36,622 nt of DNA from Nymphaea colorata (GCF_008831285.2 NW_022205095.1:1-36622); one strand, 5' to 3'; shown: positions 1 through 11,467, counted from the stretch's first letter. A program made the numbers and translations. The notes: a model not told the origin generated them from the letters alone.

Positions 1-81
1 CCAACCCCAACCCCAACCCCAACCCCAACCCCAACCCCCAACCCCAACCCCAACCCCAACCCCAACCCCAACCCCAACCCC
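1..81. repeat. Macronuclear telomere, (CCCCAA)n
   Basis: The window begins with about 13 uninterrupted CCCCAA units on the strand shown, the C-rich strand expected at a left chromosome end. One unit carries five C instead of four (35-41). The tract stops at 81 and passes directly into unique sequence (GACCGG). CCCCAA (TTGGGG on the other strand) is the telomere repeat known from Tetrahymena and related oligohymenophorean ciliates. Its terminal position shows that the window starts at a true chromosome end. Confidence 0.95.
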
Positions 82-234
82 GACCGGAATATACAGGCAG
101 AGCATATATCGGCTCAACATGTTTGTATGATCATCAATATTCATTCACTTCTTCTAATCATATGGCCCAAGATACACATTTACTGCTAGTTTGTTTAAAC
201 TAGTTAACTTAATCGGAATAAACACAAGTTAAAG
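82..234. promoter_or_regulatory. Subtelomeric leader between telomere and first gene
   Basis: About 150 bases of unique AT-rich DNA separate the telomere from the ATG of importin alpha. No repeat or ORF of note is seen. It must hold the promoter and 5' UTR of that gene, which illustrates how compact the chromosome is. Confidence 0.5.
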
Positions 235-1771
235 ATGCAGACAGCGCCTCATTATAATATTTACCACATGGATGACTAACTCCGCAGAAATAGGGAAAAA
301 TTCGTTGTCGAAATGCGCAAAGCCCAACGCGATGAATCTTCAAACTCAGCAGGAAGAGACAAGTCGAGGAAACAAAACCGCCAATAAAATCCACAGATTA
401 TCGTAGACGAACGCTTCAAAGATATCATCAACCAGTATTTGTCAAAACGATGTAGGTACTTGCAAGTAGAATACTAGACGAAATACCTGCAATACTACTG
501 CAGTCGGCTCAGCAGCGAAGATATATATGCGCAGCATGAGGCAGTGATAGCGGTACGCCAGATAGTCTCTGAGGAAAATTCTCAAAAATGCATACAGGAA
601 GTAATCGATTTGGGAATGATCCCCCTGCTGATCAGCCTGATGAAACAACCAGAATACCCGCAACTGCAGTTTTAAGCCTGTGGATCGTCACCAACATCGC
701 AGCAGGGTCCAACGCACAGTGCGAATCAATAGTAGAAAAAGGCTGCATAGAGGCTCTGCTTTAAATACTATATCTGAACCGACCCTACCTCAACTAGCAG
801 GCACTGTGGGGACTCGGAAATATAGCGGGATTGCCCTAAGTTTAGAGATAAGATACTGATGAAGGGCGGCCACTAGTGCCTGCAGCGACTTGTGGAGAGC
901 AGTACTAGTAGAACGGTGATTCGCTAGGGCATCTGGGCGCTGTCCAACCTCTGCCGCGGAGCTCCACTTCCCAAATACGACATCATAAAGCCATCATTCC
1001 TCTCCTCTGCAAGACGATTGCTGCTGACATCCTCGACGGGGATGAGCTGCTGGACGCCCTCTGGTCGGTCGCCAACAACAGTGAGGGCCAAAAATCGAAA
1101 ATCCAGCGAATCATCGAGGTGCCTACCTTTCCGCCTAAGTTGCTGGCTCTCTGTCCTCAGGGTGTTCGAGCTGATGACGCCATGCCTTCGCATCATCGGC
1201 AACATTTCTGTTGGAAACTAAAGCCAGACTGAGGTTATACTACAGCTAAACATCCTCCAGCTGCTGGAGAACTTCTAGATCATGAAAAGAAAATCGTCCG
1301 AAGGGAATCATGCTGGATTATTTCGAATATTTGCGCAGGGACTAAGAGGCAAATAGCCCAAGTGCTTGCCCGTCATACCCTGCTGTACAAAGTGGCTCTT
1401 CTTTTGTCCCAAGACCAAAACGATATCAAGAAGGAGATTTGCTACATTTTCGCCAACATGTGCCACCTGGGCGAAGTTCAATCGGTCTACAAAGCCATAA
1501 TGGAGCTGAGGGTGATAGACAACATCCTTTTACTCATCATGCAAGAACAAGATGTAAGAGTGCTTGAAGTTTCACTCCTAGCGTTATATGATATCATGGG
1601 ACTTGGAGAAAGAGTGCGCAACCGAATCCTTTGGTACGCTATGTGGAATCCATGGTAGGCTGCACGGAGAGACTGGAAGAATTGCAACGGCATTAGTCAG
1701 GAGATATATACCGATCTGTTCTGAAGATACTGCAACGCTACTTTACTCTGGAAGACGAGAATATTATCTGA
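235..1771 (+). CDS. Importin subunit alpha (karyopherin alpha)
   Basis: Armadillo-repeat adaptor that binds classical nuclear localisation signals and hands cargo to importin beta. The N-terminus has an importin-beta-binding segment (RRNREKFVVEMRKAQRDE). Armadillo repeats follow, with LGMIPLLISLM, LWIVTNIAAGSN, QALWGLGNIAG, WALSNLCRGAPLPKYDIIKP, LRIIGNISVGN and CWIISNICAGT, the order and spacing of the family. The C-terminus (ILQRYFTLEDENII, then TGA) matches the usual acidic end. At about 510 residues the length is normal. In-frame TAA (673) and TAG (795) fall on conserved Glu positions. The reading frame is broken at roughly 677, 836, 1000, 1155, 1275 and 1625, and the protein signal resumes at once each time, so sequence indels are likelier than decay. 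The ATG at 235 directly precedes the basic N-terminal domain. Confidence 0.93.
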
Positions 1772-1844
1772 TGTGTATGAGTAATAATTGCAATCATAAA
1801 CCAGTATGAAAGGCATGGAGTAGGCTGAATATTTAAAGAATGTA

Positions 1845-2328
1845 TCATGCTGTGGTAGTTTCAGCTGGCTTCTCGGTTGGCTGGGTGGCCTCATCTCTGC
1901 CTCTCCTCTCACCGCCACGAGGTCCTCCTCTTCCACCTCTCCTCTCGCCTTGAGGCTGTCCCTCGCGTTCTCTTCTCACTCTCTTTCCTCTGTCCTCGAT
2001 GATGTGCTCATACTGTCTCTTCTCGTCCTTCCTGCATGAAAAAATGTTTACTTCCAGGTGAGGGGACAACTTCTTCGGTGAGTCCGAGATACTCTGAGAG
2101 GAACTTCTTGCCCTCGTTGTTGATGAAGTAGTAGAAGTATTGCCAGTTGAAGACAAGTTCGACGAGGCCTCTATCCTTGAGGGAGCGGAGGAGGGTGCGG
2201 ACGTGGATGTTGGGGACGTTGGTGCCCTTGTGTGGCTGGGTGGTGAAGTCCTTGTGGAAGACAATCACGCCCTCCTGAAGCAAGTACCTGTAGACTGCCT
2301 TCTTCTCGGATTTTTGGATCTGCACCAT
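1845..2328 (-). CDS. RPS10: 40S ribosomal protein eS10
   Basis: Small-subunit ribosomal protein eS10. Residues 1-95 match the S10/plectin winged-helix domain (YRYLLQEGVIVFHKDF, NVPNIHVRTLLRSLKDRGLV, WQYFYYFINNEG, FLSEYLGLTEEVVP). The C-terminus is the usual arginine/glycine-rich tail (GERRGGRGGPRGGERRGRDE) ending at TGA 1845-1847. The two parts lie in different frames, joined across 2032-2051, where a 20-nt GT...AG intron candidate sits. Removing the intron still leaves the frame one base short, so one base is probably missing at the exon border (AAGGTAA read as AAGTAA). Importin alpha converges on it from the other side with only about 70 bases between the stops. Confidence 0.93.
2032..2051 (-). 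other. Candidate 20-nt intron in eS10 gene
   Basis: On the minus strand the sequence is GTAAACATTTTTTCATGCAG, with canonical GT and CAG ends, exactly at the junction between the conserved S10 domain and the Arg/Gly tail. The length matches other candidates in this window. Frame after removal is off by one base, so the call depends on one missing base near the donor. Confidence 0.6.
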
Positions 2329-2480
2329 TGTGGATAATTAATTATTTGGATTATTATTAATTTCTTATTTTAATTTGGTGCAGAAGCCAAGAGAGAAAAA
2401 GAGGGATTTAAGGTGAATGCAGATATAATTGGCCCGCTCACATATAGTGAGATCGATGATTAATTATAAGAGAAGGTGAT
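2329..2480. promoter_or_regulatory. Divergent promoter region eS10 / DEAD-box helicase
   Basis: This 152-base AT-rich spacer separates two divergently transcribed genes and must contain both promoters. It has runs such as TTAATTAATTATTTGG next to the eS10 start and GATTAATTATAAG about 20 bases before the helicase ATG. No further motif can be assigned. Confidence 0.45.
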
Positions 2481-4129
2481 ATGAACAAAGATATTGAACT
2501 TGATCAGGCTTTAGGGTACAAGGAAGCAGGACTTAACAGCTATCTGATCCGCTGCTATGAGTACCTCCACTTCACAAGGCCCACTCCCATCCAGTACTAT
2601 TCCATTAAGACATACCAATCTCACAACTGCTCAATTGTGGCCCAATCAAAGTCAGGCACTGGCAAAACGCTCAGCTATATCAGCATCATCCTCACCCATG
2701 TGCTGCGCTCCTCCCAGCTTGGCTCTCCTGCAACTACCTAATCGTGCTCCCCACCAGATAACTTCCCTCCAGGTCTATCAAAATTTCAAAGAAATGTGGC
2801 CTCTTTCACACATGTCAAACCGGAAGATGAAAATCAACGGCTTGTGAGACAAAAATTGAAACAGATTAGCTTTTGATGTCGATTGGAGGCATCCCCTTCG
2901 AAGATGATCGCAAAAAGTACCTGCAAGAGGGAGGAAATGTGGTGGTGGGGACATAGGACGTGTGCTGGAGATGCTGGAGAAGAAACTGATAAAAGTGGCA
3001 GAGCTTAAGATGGTGGTGCTTGATGAAGGTGACAAACTTTTCTAAAGCAAAAATCGCAAGTTTTCCGATGTCTTAGACCAAGTAATGACACTCAAAGACG
3101 AAAACAACTTCAAAATTGAATTTTTATTGTATTCTGCCACTTTGACCAAGAAGCTGCTTCAAGAAATAACATCAAAAAGAAACTTTGTATTTATTCAAAC
3201 TCTTGTGGACCATGAAGGAACCTCAACGTAACAGTTACTGAAGATACAAAGAGCTTAAGCTTGGGAAGTGATGGCGGAACAGCCGACTCACTTATCAGTT
3301 TGGACAACATCAAGAAGTACAAGTTAGTCCTTTCTCAGGAAGGATGCAGTTTCTTCAATGCCAAGATGGCAGCCCTCATTCAACTTCTCCAATAGCTATC
3401 CTATCTTCGATGCTTGGTGTTTGTGGAAAAGAAGACCTTACTATAGCAAATAAACGAGCGGCTTATTTCTGCCAAACTGGATGCTTTACTCATCCATGGC
3501 TCTCTTTCCCAGTCTTCACGCATCAAACTCATGAACCAAGTCAATCAATCCAACATCATCCTCGCTTCTGATCTGCTAGCTCGCGGAATCGATATATAAC
3601 TCGACTTAGTCATCCTCTTTGATGCAAAAATAACGATACTTTTTGGCATAGGATCGGTCGCACTGGTAGGTATAACAAAATGGGAGTGGCAATCAGTTTG
3701 GATGATGTGGAGGGGTGGCAGCCTTACAACCTCTAAAAAGTTCAGGAAAACCTTAAGGAAATCGAGCAAAACTTCAATAAGAGTAAGGAGTGGTATGGAA
3801 AGTATCTGACCGAAATAGGAAGCTGGAATGAAACTACAATAGAAAAAGAAATCGAGCATGCGCAAGAATATAGGTATTTTGATGAGTAAAAGTTCAATGC
3901 CAGGAAGAAAAGAAAATAAGAAGAAAATAACAATTAGATTGAAGCTGTTCAAATAGAAAAAACGCATTAAATCGATCACAGTTTGGATGATTTGAGCAGA
4001 ATTAAGAATGAACCAGAGCTGAAGGCCTTCCTTCAAACATTCTGGAACTGCAGTAAATGCAAATCGTTCATGGATTCTGTATAGGAAATGACGGGATACA
4101 GCTTCATAATCAAAAAGGTTGTGCAATGA
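2481..4129 (+). CDS. DEAD-box RNA helicase, DDX20/Gemin3-like
   Basis: ATP-dependent RNA helicase of about 550 residues. Motifs in order: Q motif (FTRPTPIQYYSIKTY), Walker A (AQSKSGTGKT), Ia (PTREL, the E encoded by TAA at 2759), Ib region (VVVGT..GRVLEML), motif II as LDEGD in place of DEAD, motif III (YSATLT), motif IV region (LRCLVFVEKKTLL), motif V (ASDLLARGIDI, then E from TAA at 3597) and motif VI (HRIGRTGR). A charged tail of about 130 residues rich in Glu and Lys follows and ends at TGA 4127-4129. The match to DDX20 rests on the Q-motif context and DExDKLFE segment and is weaker than the family call. Frame breaks occur near 2765 and 2970 and elsewhere. Confidence 0.9.
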
Positions 4130-4204
4130 TCAGATGATTTACTTCTCCTTTTGTCTTAAATCACAATATTCAAGAAATAATAAAGAAATAGATGATAGGT
4201 TATA

Positions 4205-6756
4205 TCATGATCCATATTTCTATCTTTCCGCCTTTCTGAAGGTATCCAGCATTTGCTGCAACCGTTAGAATTCCCTGAGGATTTGGTTAAACTTTTCTCG
4301 GTATTAATTGAGTTCCCGAGTGAGATTGTTATTGTCATTTTTAGCCATATGCAGTAATCTCTTTAGCTAGTTGATTTAGTGAATGGAGTTTTCCAGGTTT
4401 GTTTGGATTATTTGGCTATTCTTGATGAGTCGTGGTTGGATGATTACCAACGCTAAGCTTCCTCCACTTTCAATCGCAATAGATTGTTTAGACGCTATAG
4501 ATCTGACAGTTACTTTTGCCTATTTTTGGAATCCCTTAGTTATAGCTTCAGTGTTTCACACTCAGACTGCAACCGATACAGATTGCTATCTTTTTCCTTT
4601 ATTTCTTCTTGTTTCTGCTTCATTATTTGGTTAAGTTTTTGCCATTCTGCAAGCAATTCTGCGAATTTAGCCTAGTTGCTCTGAGCTTATTGAGTTCCTC
4701 ATCTTTTTGGTAGATTTGTCTTCTCATTTGCTCATTAATATCTTGGATATTTTGATTTGATTTGTAGTTGATTTCGTTGATGATTTCCTTCAATTTTGTA
4801 TTTTCCTTCTTAAGCTATTGATTTGCTGCTAAAACTCGTTAGTCTGTTGTACTTTTAGCATTAGATTGTTGTTCAATCGTTACACCTACAAGCTGATAAG
4901 GGCAAACTTTTCTAATAGTCCTATACTTTGCCCTAGCGAGACTTAAGCTCTCCTTATAGCCGATGGTTTTACCCAGTAATTATTGCATCTTGTTCTCGAG
5001 GATAGTGTTCCTGGAGCTTGGCCTTGAGAATTCATTCAATCTCTGGATTTATCCAGAAGCTAATTGATCAATTTTTGGTAATCCATGCTTTTCTTGGTAA
5101 GATCATTCAATCTTTCTTGAGTATTCTTCTTGCCTATATCCTCTTGGATCATCAGATTCTTAAGATCACTCAATTCCCTGGTGACTTTTCTCAATTCTTG
5201 TTGGGAGTATTCACCTTCACTAGCCTTCTACTTGATCACTTTGTTCTAATTTGGATGGCGTTGATGCTTTAATTGAGATGGTGTATCTTGGACTAATATT
5301 GCTATATGGTCACTGATATCGTTGATGTCTTCAGTAAGATGGCCAATTCTTATTTAAAATTGCTCAATGGTTGATTGGTCCAACTCTGTTTGCCTCTTCA
5401 GTAAGTCACTGTTGATCTTTGCAATCTTCCTTGGCTGCCTGCTATTTGCTTAGCTCGAACTAAAGCTCTTACATTCTTCGATGGATAGTTTTGAGTTATG
5501 CTGATTCCTTCTCGAGAAGCGAAAGTTGCTGTATGTAGAATTGATTTTCTTCGGTGATCCTTGTGTTCTTGGATTGGAGGCTGTTGATTTCCTCTATTTT
5601 GCTCTTCAGCACAGCGTTTAACCTCTCTATTTCCCTTGCAATGATGAGAGTTGTCTTCATATTTTTAGTTCTGGTCCTCTAGCTCTGGATATGAATTTCC
5701 AGCTATCTAATTATCGATCTCACTTGCTCATTCTAAGCCTTTAGACGATCGCATTGGCTCTAAAACTGGGATCTTTCATTTGACAGTCTCATATTGAGAG
5801 TATTGATCTCTTTATTGGATGCTTCAATGCGTGACTAATACTCTTTGTACTTGTACTGGTCCTCTTCATGCTTCGATTTTTTCATTTAGAGCTTGTAGCT
5901 ATTGATCTATTCGTTAAGTTTGAGCTGGTTGCTGATAAGATATTGGTTTTCTTATTTTTATCTTCTAACTTGTCCCTCGTACTGGGATATCTGTCCTTGA
6001 GTGATTATATTTCTGATGTTTTCCCTTGAGGACAAGGTTCAATCTTTCGATCTCTTTCCCAAGAGTGTAAATTATCCTAATAATCCGCCATCCTTCCCTC
6101 TTCCTCCATATACCGATTCAGCTAATCCTGCAATTCCTGTATAGTGGTTTCAGCTTGCGATAGTTGAGAATTTTTTCCCTAAAGCAGCCTCCTCAAATTG
6201 GCAGATTCATTATTCAGTTGGGCATTTTGGTCAGTGATGGTCTGGATCTGCAAGAGAGCCTGTTGATACTTGGTATTGAGTTGACTATTGCCGACAGATA
6301 CTCTTTGTCTGTTTTATTCCAGCTATTGCTATGTGATTTGATTCCTACATTTAGGCGGTCGATGAAATTCTTCAATTTCGTATTCTCATTGCGTAGAGAT
6401 TATTCATTCTGGAGACGTGATGCCAACTCTTTTATCTGAATCTCGTAGGAGTGCCGATCGAGGTCGCTTTTCTCAACCTCACGCAGTCTATATCAACTTT
6501 GCTTTACTTCACTTTATACTCTTCGAGGTTGAGGGCAAGTCTCTCGATCTATGCTGCTTGTAGCAGGCACACGATTTCTAACTTATTTCCAAGGAATATT
6601 TTTTATCACCGGGAAGTTTGGCAATCATTGATCTGGATCATGCCTTGATTACTTTTTGATATCGTAGGGGTCTCCGGGTTCAACAGCATTCCAAAGTATG
6701 GATTTTTTGAGGGATTGGTTAAAGGGATCGTTAGGACTCAGGCTTTCGTTATGCAT
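4205..6756 (-). CDS. Long coiled-coil protein, about 850 aa
   Basis: No enzyme domain is recognised. After a short N-terminus (MHNESLSPNDPFNQSLKKSI) almost the whole protein is heptad-like coiled coil rich in Glu, Gln, Lys, Asn and Leu, for example TDQNAQLNNESANLRRLL, ELQDELNRYMEEEGRMADY and SRIEASNKEINTLNMRL. The C-terminus is FERLQQMLDTFRKAERE, then TGA at 4205-4207. Many Glu codons are TAA or TAG, which is why the standard code shows only fragments. Several frame breaks are present. Proteins like this in ciliates are often cytoskeletal, basal-body or golgin-like, but nothing here decides between them. It is tail-to-tail with the helicase gene. Confidence 0.8.
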
Positions 6757-6899
6757 CAAATAAGATTATAAATAATTTAATTTAAAATTCAACTGTCTAT
6801 ACTTATCTTGATGGGTTGGAGGAGGATAATGATGATGAAAAAAGTATCATTTAGAACGAAATTATTTTTGAATTTGGTCTCGATTGGAATTTGACTTTA

Positions 6900-8109
6900 T
6901 CAGCTTTAGATCGAAGAGGATTCTTTGGTTCTAGAGGTATTTCTATAGGATTGCTCGTTCCTTTGCTGCAGGATGTTGATTTGGTTGACTTATTTTTCGA
7001 AATTGCTTTACCGCATCGATAGGTTTTTACTCTTTTCGTCATTCCTGGAAAATTAGATTCTTCTCCACTAATTGACGCCGTATTCGTCACTGTCATTTCT
7101 ATTTCTGAGCTGCAGATTGATAATTGCTGCCTTTTCCTCACGGTGAGGGATTCGGTCAAGACTTGATATCTTTTGCTAGATGGCCTTTATCTTGGCCTAT
7201 AGGGCTGATCTCTTGCTGGTTAGCTTGCTACTGGTTGTGATGTTTTTCAAATCGAAGGAAAGCCTTTGAGGATTAGCCAGGTAGTTGTGGATGTTGTCGA
7301 ATAGATTTTCGCTCTTTGCTTACTCTACGTCTCCCTAGGTATTCAGTTTAGATTAATGACCGTTTTTTCTTTTGCTGAGTTTTTTCTTGAGATCCTGCAT
7401 CTTCTTCTCCAAACGATTGGTGATTCCTCCTTTTCCATTGGGACTCATTTTCTTTTTATCTCCATGCTAGTCATTATTGACGAGGATAGACTCGGATCGT
7501 GAGTTGGGAATGGCGGGTGAATCATTTCTTTTTTTATTTTTGGAGTAAACTTGGTTCTTTCATCTTTCTTTTTTAAATTCTATGTGATTCTTCTATGGTG
7601 ATCCTACCTTAGCGACTATGATTAGCTTTCTTTTCGTTTGTTTAATATCGATGCCCGTTTCTCTCTTTGCTCTTTGAGAAATTATCGATTCCTGAGAATA
7701 TTTTGCTCAAAATTCTGTTACTAATTTGTGTAGTAATCCATATTGAACAGATGATTTTTATTGGTGATTTAATTCATCTTTTATTCGATGACCTGCGCAA
7801 AGTTATTATTCTCTTCAGGTTAGGGCTAGGTTCGATTCTCCAGTTACGATACCGCTGCATTCCGCTTTGATTCCGCAGGATTAAGAGATGTTTCCTTGAT
7901 AGATATCAGCATACATGAAAGTTCAATAAAGGCAATTTTCCTGATTTTATCTTAGAAAGGGACTTCTTCATGTTGTCCACCGCCTTTTTGTCGAGGAGAG
8001 GAAGCTTGACCTGGCTAAAATGGTTGAAATGCTGGGACTTTTGATTGTTTTTCTGAAGAGCGATTTTATAATTTATCATCACTATCTATAAATGATAAAT
8101 GGCAATCAT
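6900..8109 (-). CDS. Unknown charged protein with coiled-coil segments
   Basis: Not recognised. Two in-frame ATGs are possible (8109 or 8079). The first part is basic (MINYKIALQKNNQKSQHFN). A Glu/Asn-rich middle follows (SELENRTEPEPEENNNFAQV, LREDHHRRITENLKKKDE), then a basic coiled-coil part (TNRLEKKMQDLKKKLSKRKN) and LFDNIHNYLANPQRLSFDL. The ending is in doubt: one frame stops at TGA 6900-6902, and a frame break could carry it further. At least three frame breaks are inferred from runs without TGA in shifted frames. It lies head-to-tail with the neighbouring minus-strand genes. Confidence 0.6.
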
Positions 8110-8214
8110 CCAAACCTATTTTATTTCTTATTTCCGACAACAATTCACTTGAAATTATAGAAAAATAATACTAAAGTTTAAAACTGTAAAAATCAATATT
8201 TTCTATTCAGCCGA

Positions 8215-8698
8215 TCATCCACAATCCTCAATACAATTTCTCCTTTATTCTTTTTGATATTCGTCAATGTATTTCTCCTCGTGGAAAACTAGCCTACTCT
8301 TGGGACGCATACAGATTTCATAAACTAATCCATGCGGGAAATACTGTTGCTCCTTTGATTTTAGTTGTTGTAAGTTTTTTGACGAGAAGTGCTCTAGAAG
8401 TTAGAGTCCTTGAATTCTTCTTTGGAGTTGCTGGCTCGTCGAATGTAGAATAGAAGTGGGATTTTTGTGTCTTTTACAACTATGCCAGCCTTCTCCTCAA
8501 TTCGAAATTTATCCTGGCCTACTATTCGTACTTTTATTTCCAGGATGCATCCTCAAGGTGAGAAACGTTTTATGTCTTCCTCAATGCCTATGTCAGCGCG
8601 TTATTCACTCTTATAAGTTGCTGTTCTTTGGTGGAAAGATCATTGATTTCGTTCTTCAAAAGCTAGACTAAGGTGCGACAACTGATACAGGCTGCCAT
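8215..8698 (-). CDS. Small coiled-coil protein, unknown
   Basis: About 160 residues, not recognised. It starts MAACISCRTLVELLKNEIND with a C-x2-C pair, continues as a predicted coiled coil (LSTKEQQLIRVNNAL, ARINFELRRRLAELEKTQ) and ends IDEYQKEERRNCIEDCG at TGA 8215-8217. One frame break in an A-run near 8368 must be assumed (KNLQQLKSKEQQYFPHG reads on in the shifted frame). The divergent Cys-rich gene starts 132 bases away. Confidence 0.6.
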
Positions 8699-8830
8699 TT
8701 TATTATTAAAATTAATAATCAATTAAAGGAGATAATTCATACCCAAGAAAACTTCTAATCATTTTGACAAAAGGAATATGGGGTGATAATCATAGGAAGT
8801 TTATATGGTTAGTTTTTATAATAATTCGAT
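8699..8830. promoter_or_regulatory. Divergent AT-rich promoter region
   Basis: Very AT-rich spacer between the small coiled-coil gene (-) and the Cys-rich surface protein gene (+). TTTTATAATAATTCGAT immediately precedes the plus-strand ATG at 8831, and GATTATTAATTTTAATAATAAA precedes the minus-strand ATG in pieces of that composition. Confidence 0.4.
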
Positions 8831-11007
8831 ATGGGCATATTAAAAAGAGAAGAATTATTGCCAATCCTCGGAATCATCTCGTTTCTCATCGCTAACATCG
8901 CTTGTCAAAGCGACTGCAGCCCAACTTTCACCCTTCCCAATATCCTAAAAGGTACCTTCCTTCTGTTCAGATCAAGTCTCACTTCAATACGCCAATGGAA
9001 GCGAACAAACCTATTCCTATTTATTTTTCTCAGGGATGTTTAGCGGACAACCAGCCATCGGCTATAGTATACACACTTCTATTCTAGGCATCTCCCAGCA
9101 ATCCATTCAACAAACCAATAGCTCTCTAAATTTCTATCTAGATGTCGAGATGCAGGACATGTATATCTACTTCTATTATAATTCCCCAGGGTATAGATGG
9201 ACTGTGGCCAGTATCGTCTTTTGGATCACCAGCCGAACTGATATAGTCATTGCTAAAAATGTGCTCAGTATTTGAAAAAATTATTCAGAAAATTTAAATA
9301 AAGGACAAAGCACAACTGTCTCCTTTGATTTCGGAACGTCAGGGTCGCTAATCGACGCACAATCTGTCCATGTGGTATTCCTGGTTGGAATTTACTCTAA
9401 TTTTGCGAAAAATTTAACAATCACAGTCAATCCTGGAGCACTCACAACCACAAGCGGAACAGTCAATGTTATCGTCGGCTCCAATGTCACCATTACTAAT
9501 ATAACGTGCTATCTGTCATTACAATCCAAATTTAGGCCAATTTTTATCCCACTCTGGAACCCTCATTTACAAATCATTCTCAAGCCAATATTTCAATCTT
9601 TTCAACAATTTCGTACCAATTTATTACGTCCTTACAGGGCTAAATTCTTTTTCACTAACAGGAACGAACCTGAATACCTTTCAATTCAACATCTAAATCG
9701 TTGAATCTACCATTCTTCAAGGGTCTGCTAGCAATAAGTATGATTTATTCATGATTTCCTATGTGACGATAGGCGTTGCCACTAACTCTGTCTGCAGTCC
9801 TTGCAATAACTACATATCAAATGGAAATTGCGTTGACTCTTGCCCTGTTCCAACGTATCCTTTGTATTTTCCGATAGCGGTAGGGCCTGTCTCTCTTGCA
9901 ATGTTAATGTTGGCCAAATCCTAATAGCCTTTCCAACGGTTGCAACTGCCTACCAGGGTATGAGCTTGTCTCGACCAACCAATGCGTAAGCACAAGTAGT
10001 GGAAATTCGACTTGCAGTGGCGTAAATGTGATCCAAAATGGCACTACTTGTATCTGCTCACCAGGAACATACAATATCAGTGGAATTTGCGGAGCTTGTC
10101 CAGATGGTCAGATCTACCAGGGTGGCACATGCATAGCCAGCTCTACCACTTCTTGCCCTTCAAATGCAAACTATAACTCTGGATTAGCCAAATGTGTCTG
10201 CAATTCTGGATATATGAATATATCTAATGTTTGCATCCCCTGCCAACAGGGCCAGTATTATGAAGTCAGCATTAGTAGTTGTAAATGTATTGGTATGAAT
10301 CAATAGATAAACTCTTAAGGAACATGCATATGTAGTTCTGGATACTACCTCGTAAGTGGCTTCTGCATCAGTTGCCGGCTGGAACAGTCTTCAACGGCAA
10401 TAGTTGTGTAACTCAAACTTGCGCAAGCAACCAGATATAAGTCAATGGTATTGCGAATGTGATTCCAACTCGATCCCTGTTGGTTCGATGTGTATAAAAT
10501 GCGATAGTGGAACCTTTGCTAACAAGGCTACCAATCTTTGCGATGCTTGCATAAGCAACTGCATCACTTGCTTAATAAAGTCACTTGTTCTCAGTGCAAT
10601 ACTGGCTATATTTCGATTTGCATCACTGTCCTGCTATAACCCAAATGCAATTCCAACCGCGCAAAAACTGGTGAGCATCAAAGCGGCTTCCCTTTTTATA
10701 CTATCGAAGGCATTATCACAGATTTCATCGTAAATTCAACCAGTGTAAGCACAAAGTCCAGACAGGATTTGATGAAAATGGTCAGTTTGCAATTCGCTGA
10801 TACGAGTTCAATACCTCAAAGAACATTCTATAGTCAAAATATGGAGAATCGAATCATATACGAGTTTCTTTTTATTATCAAGGGCTTATACCTATGAGTA
10901 ATTTTAGCGTGCTGTATATTTTTAATGATCCTTCCATCAATCTACAGGAAAATATGACCATTGCATATCAATATTCAGCCAACAAGCTTCAGTATAGGAT
11001 AAGCTGA
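8831..11007 (+). CDS. Secreted Cys-rich protein with H-type-lectin-like domain
   Basis: About 720 residues. The hydrophobic N-terminus (LLPILGIISFLIANIACQSD) looks like a cleaved signal peptide. Residues about 45-160 (YSYLFFSGMFSGQPAIGYS, SSLNFYLDVEMQDMYIYFYY) resemble the H-type lectin fold common in ciliate surface proteins. The middle has many short Cys-rich repeats of growth-factor-receptor type (ICSPGTYNISGICGACPDGQ, CVCNSGYMNISNVCIPCQQG, CNSCITC-like units). The C-terminal 130 residues are not Cys-rich and have no clear membrane anchor (YQYSANKLQYRIS, TGA). A TGA occurs at 9273 in a frame that otherwise continues, and there are other frame breaks. It is a paralogue in architecture of the gene at 15517-19009. 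Role is probably extracellular or cell surface. Confidence 0.75.
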
Positions 11008-11135
11008 TAATTTTTACAATGATTGATATATATAGATTTTAAAAACTTGTAAATAGGTCTCATATTATAAACCTTACCCTACCTAAAATTTATTCTAAGC
11101 ATCTAAGGATTTATTGCGATTAATCTATTTGAGAA

Positions 11136-11422
11136 TCATGTGTTGTTTGTTCGTGTTAGCCTTTTTTCATATTCAGCCTGCGTATTTTTTTCCGGAAGAG
11201 TAAAGGAAATATTTTCCTATATTTTTTCAAGGGCCTCATCATCGATGGTGTGAATGATTTCAGAAGTCTAAGAAGAAGATTTGAAGGTGTGCACCAGCCA
11301 GTCCCATTGACTTTGTTCTGGTTAGTGGCGAAGCAATCTTCGGTGGCATATCTTCTGCTTTTCATGAAGGAAAGAGTCTCAGACTGTTGCCCTATGGTGA
11401 TAATCGAGTCCAGCTTCTTCAT
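11136..11422 (-). CDS. Small unknown protein, about 95 aa
   Basis: Starts MKKLDSIITIGQQSETLSF and, after a frame break near 11330, reads EPEQSQWDWLVHTFKSSSET and IIHTIDDEALEKIEENISF, ending YEKRLTRTNNT at TGA 11136-11138. The shifted frame looks more protein-like than the direct continuation, which would run to TGA at 11060. No family recognised. It is divergent from the transposase-derived gene, with 45 bases between the start codons. Confidence 0.5.
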
Positions 11423-11467
11423 CTCCCAATAAATAAAATCAATTATTAAACATAAAAATAACCCAAA

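Noticed and set aside
235-4129. Pseudogene cluster near the telomere, because of many stops and frame breaks
   Set aside because: The stops are UAR codons on Glu positions, and motifs are fully conserved on both sides of each break, which decay would not preserve.
4383-6648. Plus-strand open frames with hydrophobic, Phe/Leu-rich products suggesting membrane proteins
   Set aside because: They are the antisense of the minus-strand coiled-coil gene; Glu/Lys/Gln codons read backwards give Leu/Phe/Ser. The minus-strand frames are long once TAA/TAG are read as Glu.
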